From: Polytrichum commune
Lineage: Eukaryota; Streptophyta; Polytrichopsida; Polytrichales; Polytrichaceae
Direction: 5' to 3'
Assembly (NCBI GenBank): GCA_950295325.1
Contig: OX485806.1
Location: 29,264,001-29,328,000, forward strand
Length of the DNA stretch: 64,000 nucleotides
How positions within the stretch are numbered: the stretch's first letter is position 1; every line of letters begins with the position of its first letter. A program made the translations under genes and the position numbers. Of the stretch, positions 1 through 11,387 are shown piece after piece. The notes under the pieces were generated by a model, which saw nothing but the letters and a program-made list of their open reading frames with translations, was not told where the DNA came from and ran no database searches.

Positions 1-846
1 GACGAGGCACGATTTGTACCTAGCTATGATCGGGGAGAACCGACGGCTAGTTCATTATCAGCCGATGGATTTCCCCTCATGGCTGGTCCAAATTTCCAAC
101 CATCGGATGGCAATCCGACTGTAATTTCAATCCTCCGGCAATTAGCCGATGGACTAGAAAATGTCCTGGAAATGTAGCCGATTCTTCTTGTGAGTTACTG
201 GATTTCAGCCGGAAGAAGTATTCAAATTTCAAATATTGGCCCGATACCCGTGTCTACATCTAACTTAGAAAGTATGATGCGTGTTGCTATAGAAGGCCCA
301 GACAATGATTTTGATGACATTCTAACAAGTGCTCTAGATCTTTGGAAGGATGCTGCTAAGTTTCGCTATTTGTATAGCAATCCAGAGCGCTATTTGTCTG
401 GGGCATCTAATGATGCACTTGAGGAAGTACCCTAAACCTTAAACTTTTTGAATTATGCAACCTTTCCATGACCAAATCCAATTGCTTCTATGAAGAATTG
501 GGGGACCCTTGGCCTTCAAGCGGTGAAAGCATTGCTAGGTTCAATTCCTGCCAAGGATATTAACTCTTCAAATTTAAAGTTTTGAACATGCCTTTCTTTT
601 CACTTATTCAAGATTTTGTACTAAGAAATGATTTCTAATAACTTTTCATACATTTTTTAAACAATTAGTGCTGATATGAATTCCATTTAATCGGATATTG
701 GCCAATGAAAATATGAAAATATAGGCAATTGGCCGATTGATTTTACAAAAGACCGGCTCTTGCCGATGTAAATTGGAAAAAATCCGACCCTTCATAGCAA
801 CTACCGGCAATTAGCCACTAAAGCTTCAAAAACTTCCCGAACTCTG
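1..846. other. Intergenic, diverged repeat DNA, no gene seen
   Basis: The stretch repeats short phrases around 'gccgatgg' and 'ggccgatt' and starts with a piece resembling the end of repeat family F (a GGGGAGAA-type end near position 30). Short ORFs are present but show no domain and no splice structure. I see no gene. Confidence 0.4.
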
Positions 847-1052
847 GTACCTAGTGTCACTTGCTATTTGGAGTTATGCGATGCTATAGTTTTTTTGTTA
901 CTATTGATGCAATGGTTTACCAACTAAAGATCTCGATGTTTTATAATGTCCAAACATACAATTTGACCTTTGTTGGCAAAATAATGAGACATATATTGTC
1001 AAAGTTTTAGGATCGCGTAATGAACTCAACTAGTAAGTGACACTAAGTACAA
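847..1052. repeat. Family J short TIR element
   Basis: It begins with a segment containing TAGTGTCACTTGCTATTTGG and closes with an approximate inverted version ending in AGTAAGTGACACTAAG. Related copies lie at about 60,105-60,290 and 60,890-61,075. The short length, inverted ends and lack of coding capacity fit a non-autonomous DNA transposon (MITE). The superfamily is not determined. Confidence 0.5.
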
Positions 1053-1319
1053 TCTTTAGTGTAGTTTAAGTTTTTGGTTTATGGGCCGGTGGATGGACGT
1101 AGGTTATTGTGACACTTGGTGTTTTAGAACTAGTAGGCAATGTTGTGGAGCCTAGTAGGTGGTCACGCTTAGTGTTTGTTTACTTGAGAAGAAATTTGTA
1201 GTTTTTGGGACCCGCTTTTGAAACGACTAGCCAATGAGAAGGGGACATGGAACAAATAAGAAACGTCACTAAAACAATCTTAGGACATATGTCACGTGAG
1301 TGACCAAATGTCCTCGGGG

Positions 1320-2560
1320 GATCCCCAATGTGAGACGGCGGCTTTTTAACCCCTAGAACACCGACATGCTCTCCACCCCCTTTTTAGGCCTAGTTCGTTG
1401 CAATTTCTTCAACGGTTCGTAACCTCCAAGATGTAGGAATTGCATAGCACATCCACCACACAAAATTTTGGGTCGTGGGTCGATGTAAGGACACAAGTTT
1501 TTGTGACACTTGGTAATTTTGGCTGCTAGGGCAATGTGGAGCGTTGGGTCATCCATTGTCACTTGGCATATATTTAATAGGATCTACTATTTAATGAACA
1601 TCCAATGAGAAGGAGACATGTAGTAGACGTACACCACTTAATGATTTTGGCCTATTTTGTTGCATTATCTTCAACCCTTCATAACATTATTCAGCCATGT
1701 GGGTTAGTTTCATGACCCTAGAATATGTCGATTATAATTTGTGAGGTCTCGAATAGAGCAAGAATGTCCATTTATTGTTCATACATTTAGGTTGTGACAC
1801 TTGGAAACTTGGGTGGAGTTTTACACTCGATACTATTCGGAGGAATCGCTGTTCACATGAAACATTTGTTCATCCAGTGTTATTCACCAAAAAACATTAT
1901 TCATAGCAGCACTATCACTGAAAATACCAACTTTATTCACAATATTCTTACTCTTCGTACATGGACTATCCACTATTTGTACCGGTGTCAGTTTGTTCCT
2001 AGTTTCTAAGTTTCTTCCCATGAAGGTAAGATAGATAGTGGAGACCCATACTAGATGCTACATATAGAATGGAACACAACCATGCAACTAAATAATGTTA
2101 CGTATATGACCCTTTATCTTGGAAATGCAAAGCGCATTCAACATCAAATTATGGATTTGTGGGTCAATGTCTAGATGAAGGTGTTTGTGACACTTGGTAT
2201 GTTAGTGTTTGGTAGGCACACAAAGGTTAGTGAGAAATTGGAGGTTTCATTGCACTAGCTTCCGGGACCCTATTTTTTTTTTTTGAAAAAAAAATTTAGC
2301 CTCGGATTATCCAACAAGAGCGAGACACATAGTGAATATACATGCAATAAGTATGTATAATAACACTAACCAAAATTATATCACACATACCTAAATTATT
2401 TGTGTGATCGAAGCCATAGAGGGTCCCAATGTGAGATGGATATTTTCGACCCCTAAATGTGCATGTGCTCTCCATCTCCTTTTCGGCGTATTTTGGCAGT
2501 GCGTCCTCTTTAGCTATTTATGACACCTAATCTAGGAAATGCATAGTACATCCAATCACA
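1320..2560. repeat. Diverged repeated blocks, including a family H copy
   Basis: Blocks near 1,320-1,530, 2,100-2,230 and 2,425-2,560 share phrases such as 'aatgtgagacgg', 'catgctctcca', 'aatgcatagcacatcca' and 'tgtgacacttgg'. Between them, about 1,679-2,100 (family H) matches about 43,200-43,610 over some 400 bp. No protein similarity was recognised. Confidence 0.45.
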
Positions 2561-3889
2561 CACACGGGTTGCTCATAAAGTCTACTTTTCATACAAAAAT
2601 TGAATTGTGGAGAACACAATGCAAATGTGGAGATAACTTTCACATGATAATGGAAAGGTGAAAGAGTACTCTTATGAACGGAGTGACCACAATATGTCAA
2701 GTTATTTCATTTATTTTCCTTTTCTTGTCTACATCAATATGTGCAATTAAAATTGCCCCATGTTAGTTATCGACATTCCAAAGTCTTTAGCAACATAACA
2801 CATTATAATGATTCATTTTGTTACAAAGGTTGCGTTACAGATGAGTCAACGAAGTAAAAAATAAAAAATAAAAAATGATATGATTTATATCCAATGTATT
2901 TTTCATTTGTGTCACTGAGGCGCTGTGAACGCCTCCCGTGTGGTCATGGACTAGGAAGACCTCGGCCATCGATTGCGATCTGACAGATCTAAAGGCTCCT
3001 ATGTTGTCCTTAAATAAAGCTTGAAAAACTTCATGTTGAATGAAATCTCCACCTCTATCTTCTCACAAAGCTTGGATGACATTTCCCAAACTAAGTCCTT
3101 CATCAAAACGGCTTGCGAAGGAGATGATGCCAACGGAGGGATTCGAACCTCTACCTCTTCCTTGCGAAGGGGAACTCCATTGGGAACTTTAGGGGAACCC
3201 TATGGGAACCTTCCAAACCCCACACAAATGCTCTCATATGATGGGATGAACTATCAACCCCTTCATCTTGCAAACAATGATTTTTCATCCACCAAATTTT
3301 CATCTGTCGGAAAAAAAATTCTTCGGGTTGCCTGAACACTTTCGTAGACCGTAAGATGAGACTCTATGAATGGATGGCTTGGATGTGGTATGCTCACGAC
3401 CACACACCCTCTAGTCACAACGCTTCAATGACATGGATTTTACATGGGTAAAGAAAGAGGAAACCTATTTGCAAAGGCAACCAAATTGCACATACATACA
3501 TACATACCAGTGTACCTTTTTCCAGGAACATGAGCAGGCTTGTTACGGTATCAGTGACTCAGTGCTTTAGATATGGGAGCCGTCCGGATATTTACGTAAA
3601 TTTTTATAAACGTATCATAATAAACTGAACCCCGGGACTCGAGTCGTAATTATTATCATTATTATAGTTATTTTTCTTTTTGAAAGGCTGCTAGATTAAC
3701 ACTTGTCACTTGTGGTGGAAGCAAGTACATACGCCAAAAATGTGAGGCGAACAAACAGCCGGCTAAGCCAGTCCAGGGACCGACACATGGGACGCGTTTT
3801 GCAAGGCGGAGGGCCGTCCTTGGGGACCTTTCAATTTGTCAGCCTTTAAAAAATTTAAGGTACGTGGCAGGTGTCCCGGGAGACTTTTG
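2561..3889. other. Intergenic, no gene recognised
   Basis: AT-rich DNA without a supportable gene. Near 3,138-3,155 the minus strand carries GGTTCGAATCC, a pol III B-box-like sequence, which may be a scrap of a tRNA-derived SINE. A 104-codon plus-strand ORF at 3,021-3,335 has no recognised domain and is not called. Confidence 0.4.
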
Positions 3890-4075
3890 GGCATAATCTT
3901 CGGCCAAACTCCGAGTGTTTCTTCCAAGTCCATCCGGTTACATGTGGTGATCTTTCAGTATTTCTTTCTTAAAGTTGAGGTATACTCTATAAATTCCTTT
4001 AAATCGACCGGCACTCTTTCAAAATGTATTGGAACTTCAACTGGTTATTTCTCAAATGAATAACTAACCAACGTC
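3890..4075. repeat. Family F repeat fragment
   Basis: It shares the order of phrases seen at 30,080-30,260, 38,455-38,665 and 61,675-61,895: a 'ttgggcat' start, 'gtttccaagtcc', 'ccggttacatg', a 'tattctataaattcc' middle and an 'aactggttatttctcaaa' end. Noncoding and dispersed. Class unknown. Confidence 0.45.
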
Positions 4076-4114
4076 GGGCAATCTGACGTGAATTTGAGCC
4101 CATCGGCACTACCC

Positions 4115-4350
4115 TGCTCAAGAATCTTCTTGGTGCAGGGTGAGGTTTACTGCCTACCTTGTGGAGGGTGGGTTCTTGGCTTCCTACTTATCTAGCTGAA
4201 TTTTCTCCGTCGAGTAGAGAGAATATTTCACAGCAGGGGTCGAACCGCCAACCACTCCAATCAGAAATGGGTACCTATCCACTATCACCCGGTACTTTAG
4301 GGTCATCTCGGACTTGTTATTTCTGAACCCCACAGTTTCATCTGTAACTA
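4115..4350 (-). repeat. tRNA-derived SINE-like repeat
   Basis: On the minus strand an A-box-like segment (around 'tagtggatagg') is followed about 25 bp later by GGTTCGACCCC, a good match to the pol III B box. The same roughly 200-bp unit recurs at 9,740-9,947 in the same orientation and, more diverged, at 60,395-60,540 in the opposite one. An internal pol III promoter, a dispersed unit and no coding capacity together suggest a SINE. No poly-A or poly-T tail or target duplication was confirmed. Confidence 0.5.
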
Positions 4351-4439
4351 GCGGTTGGGTTCTCCGCAACCATTAGTTGTGCGGGCCTTATGTGGTCACT
4401 CTTCTGAATGCGACACTTATATTTGAGTAGCATATAGTA

Positions 4440-4660
4440 GTGACGGGGGAGAATCGACCACTAATTACAAATGGACCGGTTGATTTTGAGAAACAACTGG
4501 TTGAAGTTCATTTTGAAAGTTCATTGATCAATTTAGGGGAATCTATGGAATATACCTCAAATTCAATAAATCAATACCAAAACATCACAACATGTAACCA
4601 ATTAGACTTGGAAACACTAGGATCTTGATGATTATGCCCACCAATCCCCCCGGACACCGG
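4440..4660. repeat. Family F repeat, inverted copy
   Basis: It starts with GGGGGAGAATCGACCACTA and runs through 'ggaccggttgattttgag' to 'cactaggatcttgat' and 'atgcccacc'. This is the reverse order of the family F copies at 30.1, 38.5 and 61.7 kb. Noncoding. Confidence 0.45.
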
Positions 4661-5847
4661 TCTATCGTTATATGAAAAGATTGGTACAACAATATGTGCA
4701 ATTAGGTTGCCCCACACTAATATATCAACAATCTACACTATTTGGAATATTTACAACAATATTGTACAATAAATATAATCTAATGTGGTTGATGTGGTTG
4801 ATGTGCAAATGAATAAACACAATTATAAGTTCAAACTTAAAACATTGTTGCGAAGGCCTATGTGATCGCTTAAAGAGAAAGAGATTTTATACGTTGACTC
4901 TCGTAACTTTTGCATCTCAATTCCAACTTTGAACCTGAAATGACAACCTCTATGAGTTGCAATTGCTAACCATGATGAAACGATCATGGACCCGATCCAG
5001 TAGTCAAAATTTAATGTGATGCTCAAAGTGCCCACATTAGGGGCACATGCCTTACAACAAATAGCAAGGGGCCTAAAACCACAATTTCTTTCACAGATTT
5101 TGCTCCAGCCAATTGAACGGAGAGAGAGGGAATTATCACATACAAACGTACTTTTCATCCATCTAACATAAAAGCTTGGCCCCTTATAGGTTTGTGGCCA
5201 ATGGCAAATGACTTGGAGTAGACTTTTTCAAGGTCTCTAAAGATCACTTTGGTGTCCAATCAACTACGAATAATAACCTCCAGCTTGCATATTGTTTCAA
5301 GGCTTTTATGTTGGATGAATAAGAGGTAGTACACTTGTATGCGATAATTCCATCTCTCTCTCCCAAATTGAACAACAAAGTAAATAAAACATGCAACTTC
5401 TCCCATAAATTCCAGTAATATGCTCACTTGCATCAAGGTGCGATGCTTGGATCACTATATTCGGTAATTGGAGACTTTTTCATGATTTTGAGACTATTAA
5501 TTAAGGACATGATTTTCAAATAAAGAACAAGAACAACACAAAAATATACTCGATGTGACATAAAGCGATTCATGTGGGCAACACTAACTAATTTGGCACA
5601 AATACATGTCATCATAATAAGAAATTGGACAAAATATTAAACCATTTGCATTTACTTTAAGACTTTCCAAAGTCTCTAATTAACGAATATAGTGATTTGG
5701 AGGACATTGCACAACTATCGAATTTGCCTTGAATTCCTTCCCACAGATACATTGTGACGCCCCACCCTTAGAGATCTTTCTCCTTGATGTAAGAGTCTTT
5801 TCTACAAGAGTCTTAAGGCCCCTCTCCACTCGGCCCTACCTAAGTCT
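4661..5847. other. Intergenic, no gene recognised
   Basis: AT-rich DNA with only short ORFs. The phrase 'catccaacataaaagctt' is also seen near 28,730 and in part near 41,820, so at least part of this is dispersed repeat. No domain or splice structure was seen. Confidence 0.35.
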
Positions 5848-6155
5848 ACATTAGATGTTGTAATTTAGTGTCACCAATTCTATTTGTCTTCCTCAATACT
5901 AATTGTGAACCGCCCTTGTAGTGCCACCAAACACTAAATGTTAACCTAACAATATTTGTCACCCCTTGTTGAAAAAAAAGCATTGGGCATTATAGTTTTA
6001 CAATGTTGGAATTACTGTCACTTACTAAGTGATTTTTCATCCAAATTTCAATCATCAATGATGTAGAATACCAAAGTTTATAAGTGTTTCATTACATAAA
6101 TTTACAATTGGAATGTCAGTTGCTCTAACTTATTCATAACACAGGTGTCATTGGA
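5848..6155. mobile_element. Family B MITE-like element
   Basis: About 300 bp shared with 24,945-25,272 and 45,578-45,927: 'tttagtgtcaccaattc' near the start, 'cactaaatgt' inside, and 'acttattcataa' with a 'gtcattgg' or 'gtcattag' end. The copy at 45.6 kb has clear inverted ends. No coding sequence. Confidence 0.5.
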
Positions 6156-7021
6156 AGAGTAACCACAGCGGCATTGACCCCTAAATCCTTGAGAGACCCC
6201 AAAATGACCAATTTTTGATGGTTTTTGTTTCGAATGAGCCCTTTGACTTTTTTAGATGGAGGTGATATTTCTATCAACATTAATGGATTCCATTTTGCAT
6301 CCAATGTCCCACATTCCATTGGACTTGGACTAAAGCTTAGCCTTGTGGAATTTTTCAGAGTCATCATCCAACACCCCAAATTCCATTTGGACGAAACCTC
6401 ATGACACACTAGGGAATGTGTCAGCTAAAAGAACAACACTCATATGGAGGCATAAGTATAATAGACGATCAGAGCCCGCGCCGCCTAAATTACCTAAATG
6501 TCCGCCGGTTGTCGCGCCTAAATTAACAAGTTGTGCAGTGGTGCAAGAAGGAGCGTGCGTGTGCCTTGGACAATCGATCTCACACTTGTATCGCTCTAAG
6601 GTAGAGGCTCATATTTCCGAGCAGGTTGTAATTCCGACCCCTACGAACAGTGTCAGCTGACCAGAAGGTGACTTGGGGGGAGCGCAAAAGCGACCACAAA
6701 GGTGCTTTTAGGCGTCATGGTCGGTTATAGGTCCTTCCTTAGTTGGGGTGGGGGGTCTCTGTGGATGAAAAATGCAGGGTCGTTGAGCGGAAACCGGATC
6801 CTAGGCGGTTGAGGTTAATTCCTTGTGGCTCATAAATTGAACATATTGGGGGGTGATTTTTGAATAAAGATGATCATTTTTGGGAACCACAACGTGGGCT
6901 TAGAGTGACGGTTTGCTCTTAATTAAAAGCCATGGGGAACAATTGTGCCTATAAGTTTGGTTGGTTGTGTGAGCAAAGGAGGCAGTTTTGGAGGGTTAGG
7001 AAGGAGCGGACTAAGGTTATC

Positions 7022-7350
7022 CGAGCAGCATCCGTCACTGAACACAATAAAGAACAAAAATAATCTTTGACCTTGTGTTATATATACACGTGCACAATTA
7101 ATCCATCACACGCACTCATCACCTTCGGTAGCTTCTCACAGACCTAATCATACCCAATAGCATGTTAACCCAATGATGAGCAACACCTCTCCTCATCTCC
7201 ATTGTAGAACCCAACAAGCCATCAAACTCTTCACCGGTACAGAGAAACATGACCATTCATGCAATCCCAGCATCCGACACCGAACACAATGAAGAGCCAA
7301 AAATCTTTGACCTTGTGTACACGTGCACTAATAACTCATCACACGCACTT
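7022..7350. repeat. Tandem duplication, about 240-bp spacing
   Basis: Segments at about 7,027-7,112 and 7,266-7,350 share 'gcatccg.cac.gaacacaat', 'tctttgaccttgtgt' and 'atcacacgcact'. The spacer is unlike either copy. G-rich runs follow at 7,350-7,410. No gene seen. Confidence 0.55.
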
Positions 7351-8198
7351 GGGGGGGAGTGGGCGGGAATGGGGGGCGGGGAAAGCACCTTGTGGGGGGA
7401 GTGGGGGGGCCACTGCTGGGTATCCAGCTCATATATGGACGGAAATGCAATCCTTGCCGCCATCAGCAAGGTCGCTTTAGGGAGGAGAATCTGACACCAT
7501 CCGCAATTTTTTTTAGCCTTGCAGGTTTAGGCTTAAGTCACCTGCGCTTAGTTTCAGGGTGCCCACTTCTCTAAACAGCACCCACTCTATGTGTATCAGA
7601 TGGTCACTCTAGTGCCATTGTTTTGAAAATTCATAGGTAATTACAGACTTATTGAAAAATAATTTTTTTTGGGGGGAAGGCCTCTTCATACTTTGCGGAG
7701 CATTGAAATTTTATAAACATTTTGTCCTGTCATTCTTACTATCCAAATCCGAAATTCAGTCGGGAATTGGGTCCTCTGCCTTATGCAATGTCCGGGAATC
7801 GTTCGTCGGGGTATGTTAAGGACAATGACGTCCGTTATGGTCTTAAGGTTGCGCATCGTGACCCCAAATCGTCAAAAGTGACCGGCCTTCAATGCCGCTT
7901 TTGCATTGCATTTGGTCGGGAGGAGAAGGTTGGGTCGAAGCGCAAGGTTGCGACTATTGTTCAAGGATGGAGCCATCTCTTCCATTATGATAATATTGAG
8001 AACCATTTTTCGCAACGAGCATTATGGTCAATGGGCTCTATACCAAGCTCTTGAATCCTCTTCTGAGCGCGCTTCTTCATTCTTCGATGACGTTCCGGTT
8101 ATGTTCAAGAACTTCATCAAAGCGCATTTCCCATCTTCGTCTTTGGGCGCTGAGCGACAAATTGTCTACAATATCGAGAACGACATTGTGGATACTTA

Positions 8199-8580
8199 GG
8201 GCAAGCCCAGTGACCCTACACTTGCATTTGCATTTGCGCTTTCTCATCCGCGATGCAGATGCAGATGCAGGATATTGGTCCAGTCACCCTGCTATACCCT
8301 AAAATTGGATGTAAAATAATACAGGAAGTGCAAAACTTCCTGCATTTCAGCAAGATATGCAGGGAGCCTGCTATCAGCTAAGGAAAAACAACTTCATGGC
8401 GGTTTTTAACTAAAGACAGCTCAATATGGTAGGGCCGCAGAAAACTACAAATCATTTTAGAGGAAATTTTGAGGTAGTAAGGTAGAATGAGTGGCAGTTT
8501 TGCTTGGGTCTGCATTTTGGGTGGAGGCCACTTTTCATTCCCAGATGCAGATTCAGATCCAGGAACAGCTGGGCTTGCTC
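8199..8580. mobile_element. PIF/Harbinger-like MITE, 382 bp
   Basis: Both ends are flanked by TTA (8,196-8,198 and 8,581-8,583), the usual 3-bp target duplication of PIF/Harbinger elements. The left end GGGCAAGCCCAG and the reverse complement of the right end, GAGCAAGCCCAG, match at 11 of 12 positions. The inside contains GATGCA repeats near 8,252-8,269 and no ORF of note. It interrupts the BED-like ORF and supplies its stop codon. Confidence 0.75.
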
Positions 8581-8582
8581 TT

Positions 8583-8841
8583 AGTGGCCTTACCAACTAC
8601 AATGAGCCAATTGGGCCATTATGAGACAATCCTTTTGTCACAATTGATGAGATCTTCCATATTACAATTGATTATTTGCATGGTTTTATAAACACATGTG
8701 GGTGTGTTGGAATGGTTGAGTGTATTTAAAGAACCCTCAACGGGTATTCTCTCGTACCAACTAGCAATCATTACGTTCTCATCACGTTCCCTACATTAAA
8801 ATGAGCAGACCAATTGGCTCATTTTAGTTGATAAGGCCACT
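8583..8841. mobile_element. hAT-like TIR element, about 259 bp
   Basis: The left 32 bp (8,583-8,614, beginning AGTGGCCTTACC) and the reverse complement of the right 32 bp (8,810-8,841, beginning AGTGGCCTTATC) differ at 2 positions. With the adjoining base the ends read TAGTGGCC and CAGTGGCC, which fits the hAT terminal pattern. No 8-bp target duplication can be read, perhaps because the neighbouring element entered at the very end. Non-autonomous. Confidence 0.65.
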
Positions 8842-9739
8842 GTCTATTATGGGTGACATGATGTTCAATCCCAAAGACCAAGACGACAGTATTGCAAACA
8901 ATGACGCGGATGAGGAGCATGCATGCATTCGGCATTGCGGCTGAGCTTAATGTTGTAGAGTCCGACTTTTCGATCGTGCATTGGGAGAACGATTTGTTCC
9001 ACAAGCGTTTATTGGACTTTGGATTAGGAGGAGTCATGCAGGCAAAACAGTTCTTGTTCATAGAGCAGTTCCAACATTGATAAATGCTAACCAACCATTT
9101 TCCTGCTTGATAAAGCCTTCATTTGGCCCCCAGCCGCCTAAACTAGCCATTCCCTGATGCGCCTAAATCAAGTTAATTTAGGTGATTCAGGCGACCTTCT
9201 AATATACGCATGCCTGTTCATATGTACTTGGAAAGCTATGAAAATTTGCAAGGATTTATTTTATTTTATGTTAAAGATATCTACAGTTGGGATTGGTAAG
9301 TGTTTATTCTCTTCAACCTATACTTGTGATATAGGTTATTCTCTTTTTGATTACCGATTGGTCACCATACCTATAATCCTTGATTCCCGTCTTTGATACT
9401 TGTAGCACCTAAATATGCTTGCAATCTAAACCAAGTTGTCAACTTAGCCACTGACACTTGGCTAAGTTGCATTTTCATCATGACATGTCATCAGTGAGCG
9501 AAATTCTACTGTGTGGAAATAGGTTGGCCTAAGCTGCGAAAATGGGATGGTGGTCGGGAATGGATCGCCGACTTTAGATTCTTGACTTTGGGACCTCGGT
9601 TATGCAAGCCAACACATAGAAGGAGCAAGGACTTGAATGGCGCAGATTATACGCTTGTGCTGGGAAATTCTTCCTCTCATAGATATGTATTTAAGTTAAG
9701 TAGAACGTGTGAGTGGCCAACATTGGCCCATTGGCCATT

Positions 9740-9947
9740 AGCCCTATCATGCTCAAGAATCCTTTTGGTGCAGGGTGGGGTTCACTGCCTACCTTGCGGT
9801 GGGTGGACGCTTGGCTTCCTACCCACCTAGCTAGTTTTTTTTCTGTCAAGTAGAGAGAAGATTTCACAGCATGAATCAAACCGCCAACCACTCCGTTCGA
9901 AAATGGGTACCTCTCCATTATCACCCACAAGTTTAGGGTCAATTTGG
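9740..9947 (-). repeat. tRNA-derived SINE-like repeat, second copy
   Basis: It matches 4,115-4,350 over about 200 bp ('gctcaagaatcc', 'ggtgcagggt', 'actgcctacctt', 'agtagagaga', 'ccgccaaccactcc', 'aaatgggtacc'). The B-box region has drifted (minus-strand GGTTTGATTC). Upstream, 9,081-9,739 shows no gene. Confidence 0.5.
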
Positions 9948-10199
9948 ACCCTTAAGTGCACATATCGGTGTACCTTGGTACATTGCGGGGGAGTCACCTT
10001 ACACCAATTCATGCAAGAAGATCTCCACACATATGGTGACTACTCTTCGATCGGCCAGGCTTCGATCGGCCAGACCCTTGGAGTTCCCCATTCACCGGAG
10101 TTTTGAAGGACGCTACCATGCAATGATTTTGATATTTAAGGTGCCCACCCTCTCAATCTCCGCATGTTGTATGTGAGTCTATAGTTAATAAGTTAATTT

Positions 10200-10640
10200 G
10201 AGCTTCAGTTTGATTTGGATCCAATTTATGCTGAATTGAGTTTAAGGTAGATGGGCCTCAAGTGGCTCGTTTTCTCAACTCAGATCCCCTATATTTGATT
10301 GGTATGTGGTTTGGTTGAGGATCAAAGAGCAAATCTCATAAAGATACGTGTTAAAATGAGATTAGATTACATTTTCAAATATTGATAACTACTCTACACT
10401 CAATTGTGAATGTAACTGGGAGAACCTATGTATCCAGTTGAGAAATCAACAAACGTGCACTTCCGGTAATCATAACTAAATAAAGGGGGGGGGGGTTCAA
10501 ATTTCAATTTGGTTTTTGCGTGTGTTTCATCGTAGATTTGCTAATGCAACGTGAGTTTTGTTGTGTGAATCTAATTGGTAGAAGTTGGAGAACATGGAAA
10601 ACGAACCAAATAACACCCACATACCTTAAGGTAGAACTGC
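10200..10640. repeat. Family G repeat
   Basis: Shares 'aaggtagatgggc', 'cctatatttgattggt', 'gtgaggatcaaag'-like text, 'aaacatgcacttcc'-like text and 'agttggagaacatggaaaa' with 43,085-43,770, and more weakly with 59,220-59,600. Noncoding; the end structure is not clear. Confidence 0.5.
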
Positions 10641-11349
10641 CCAATTCTGTTAGTGATCCCAACCCCAACACCCACTTCTCCTCAAAGTGGGCAGCTATGT
10701 ACTTGAACATGAACACCAGTTGTATTGATCTAAGGATTAAAAACACAGCTCATTGGTTGAAAGAAACAAAGTGTTAATGATCGAATCTGTCCATTTTGAA
10801 GGGGGTTGTGTGACTAGAAAAAGTCAAATGAGGTTTTTGACTTTAAACTTCTCTAAAATATTGCAAAATGTATTATGCTCTAATTAATATGAGCTTAATG
10901 TCCTTGTGCTCATAACTTAATTGCTATTCCAAATATAATAGTGAAAAATTCATTTGGGGTCAACATGAGAGGCCGTAAGTGCTAAAAGAGTTTGTGATGG
11001 ATGCTTCTACCTTAGCATCAAACCTAGGTACATACTTTCACAAGTTGCACCATCAAAACTATTGTCCTTTATTTGCTATATTGAGTACATTGTAGAATTA
11101 ACATTCGTTGTGAACAATCGAACAATCATTTTACAATGGAAAGTATATGTAAGTAACGATTGCATGATAAGTATGTGATGAGTACTATATGCTAGCTATT
11201 TCTTTATTTATTTTTTTAGTTGCTACACCCAATTTTTGATAGCATACTCTCGGATTACATATTTTTAAATTAAATATAATATTCAAATAAACATGATTTA
11301 AGATTAGATTTGGAGAAAATTGGGCCGAATGATTATCCATACTATTTTT

Positions 11350-11387
<38 letters not shown>

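Larger units (their letters stand above)
7722..9080 (+). pseudogene. Broken repeat-associated ORF with BED-like zinc-finger pattern, split by two insertions
   Basis: From about 7,780 the plus strand encodes a segment with CRFC followed by YDNIENH, spaced like a BED-type C2H2 finger. It contains basic stretches such as GSKRK. Near 8,010-8,020 the reading moves to another frame, which continues with WALYQALESSSERASSFFDD and FKNFIKAHF. The ORF stops at 8,199, exactly where a TIR element begins. After that element and a second one, coding resembling the continuation restarts at about 8,850 (GDMMFNPKDQDD, then a further shift to a frame with AAELNVVESDF) and fades by 9,080. The layout resembles transposon-linked hypothetical proteins that I remember from oomycetes and early-diverging plants. 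That family match is from memory. What the sequence shows is the frameshift and the two insertions. Confidence 0.45.

Noticed and set aside
3138-3155. Possible tRNA 3' half (GGTTCGAATCC on the minus strand)
   Set aside because: No acceptor or anticodon stem can be built around it; at most a SINE scrap.
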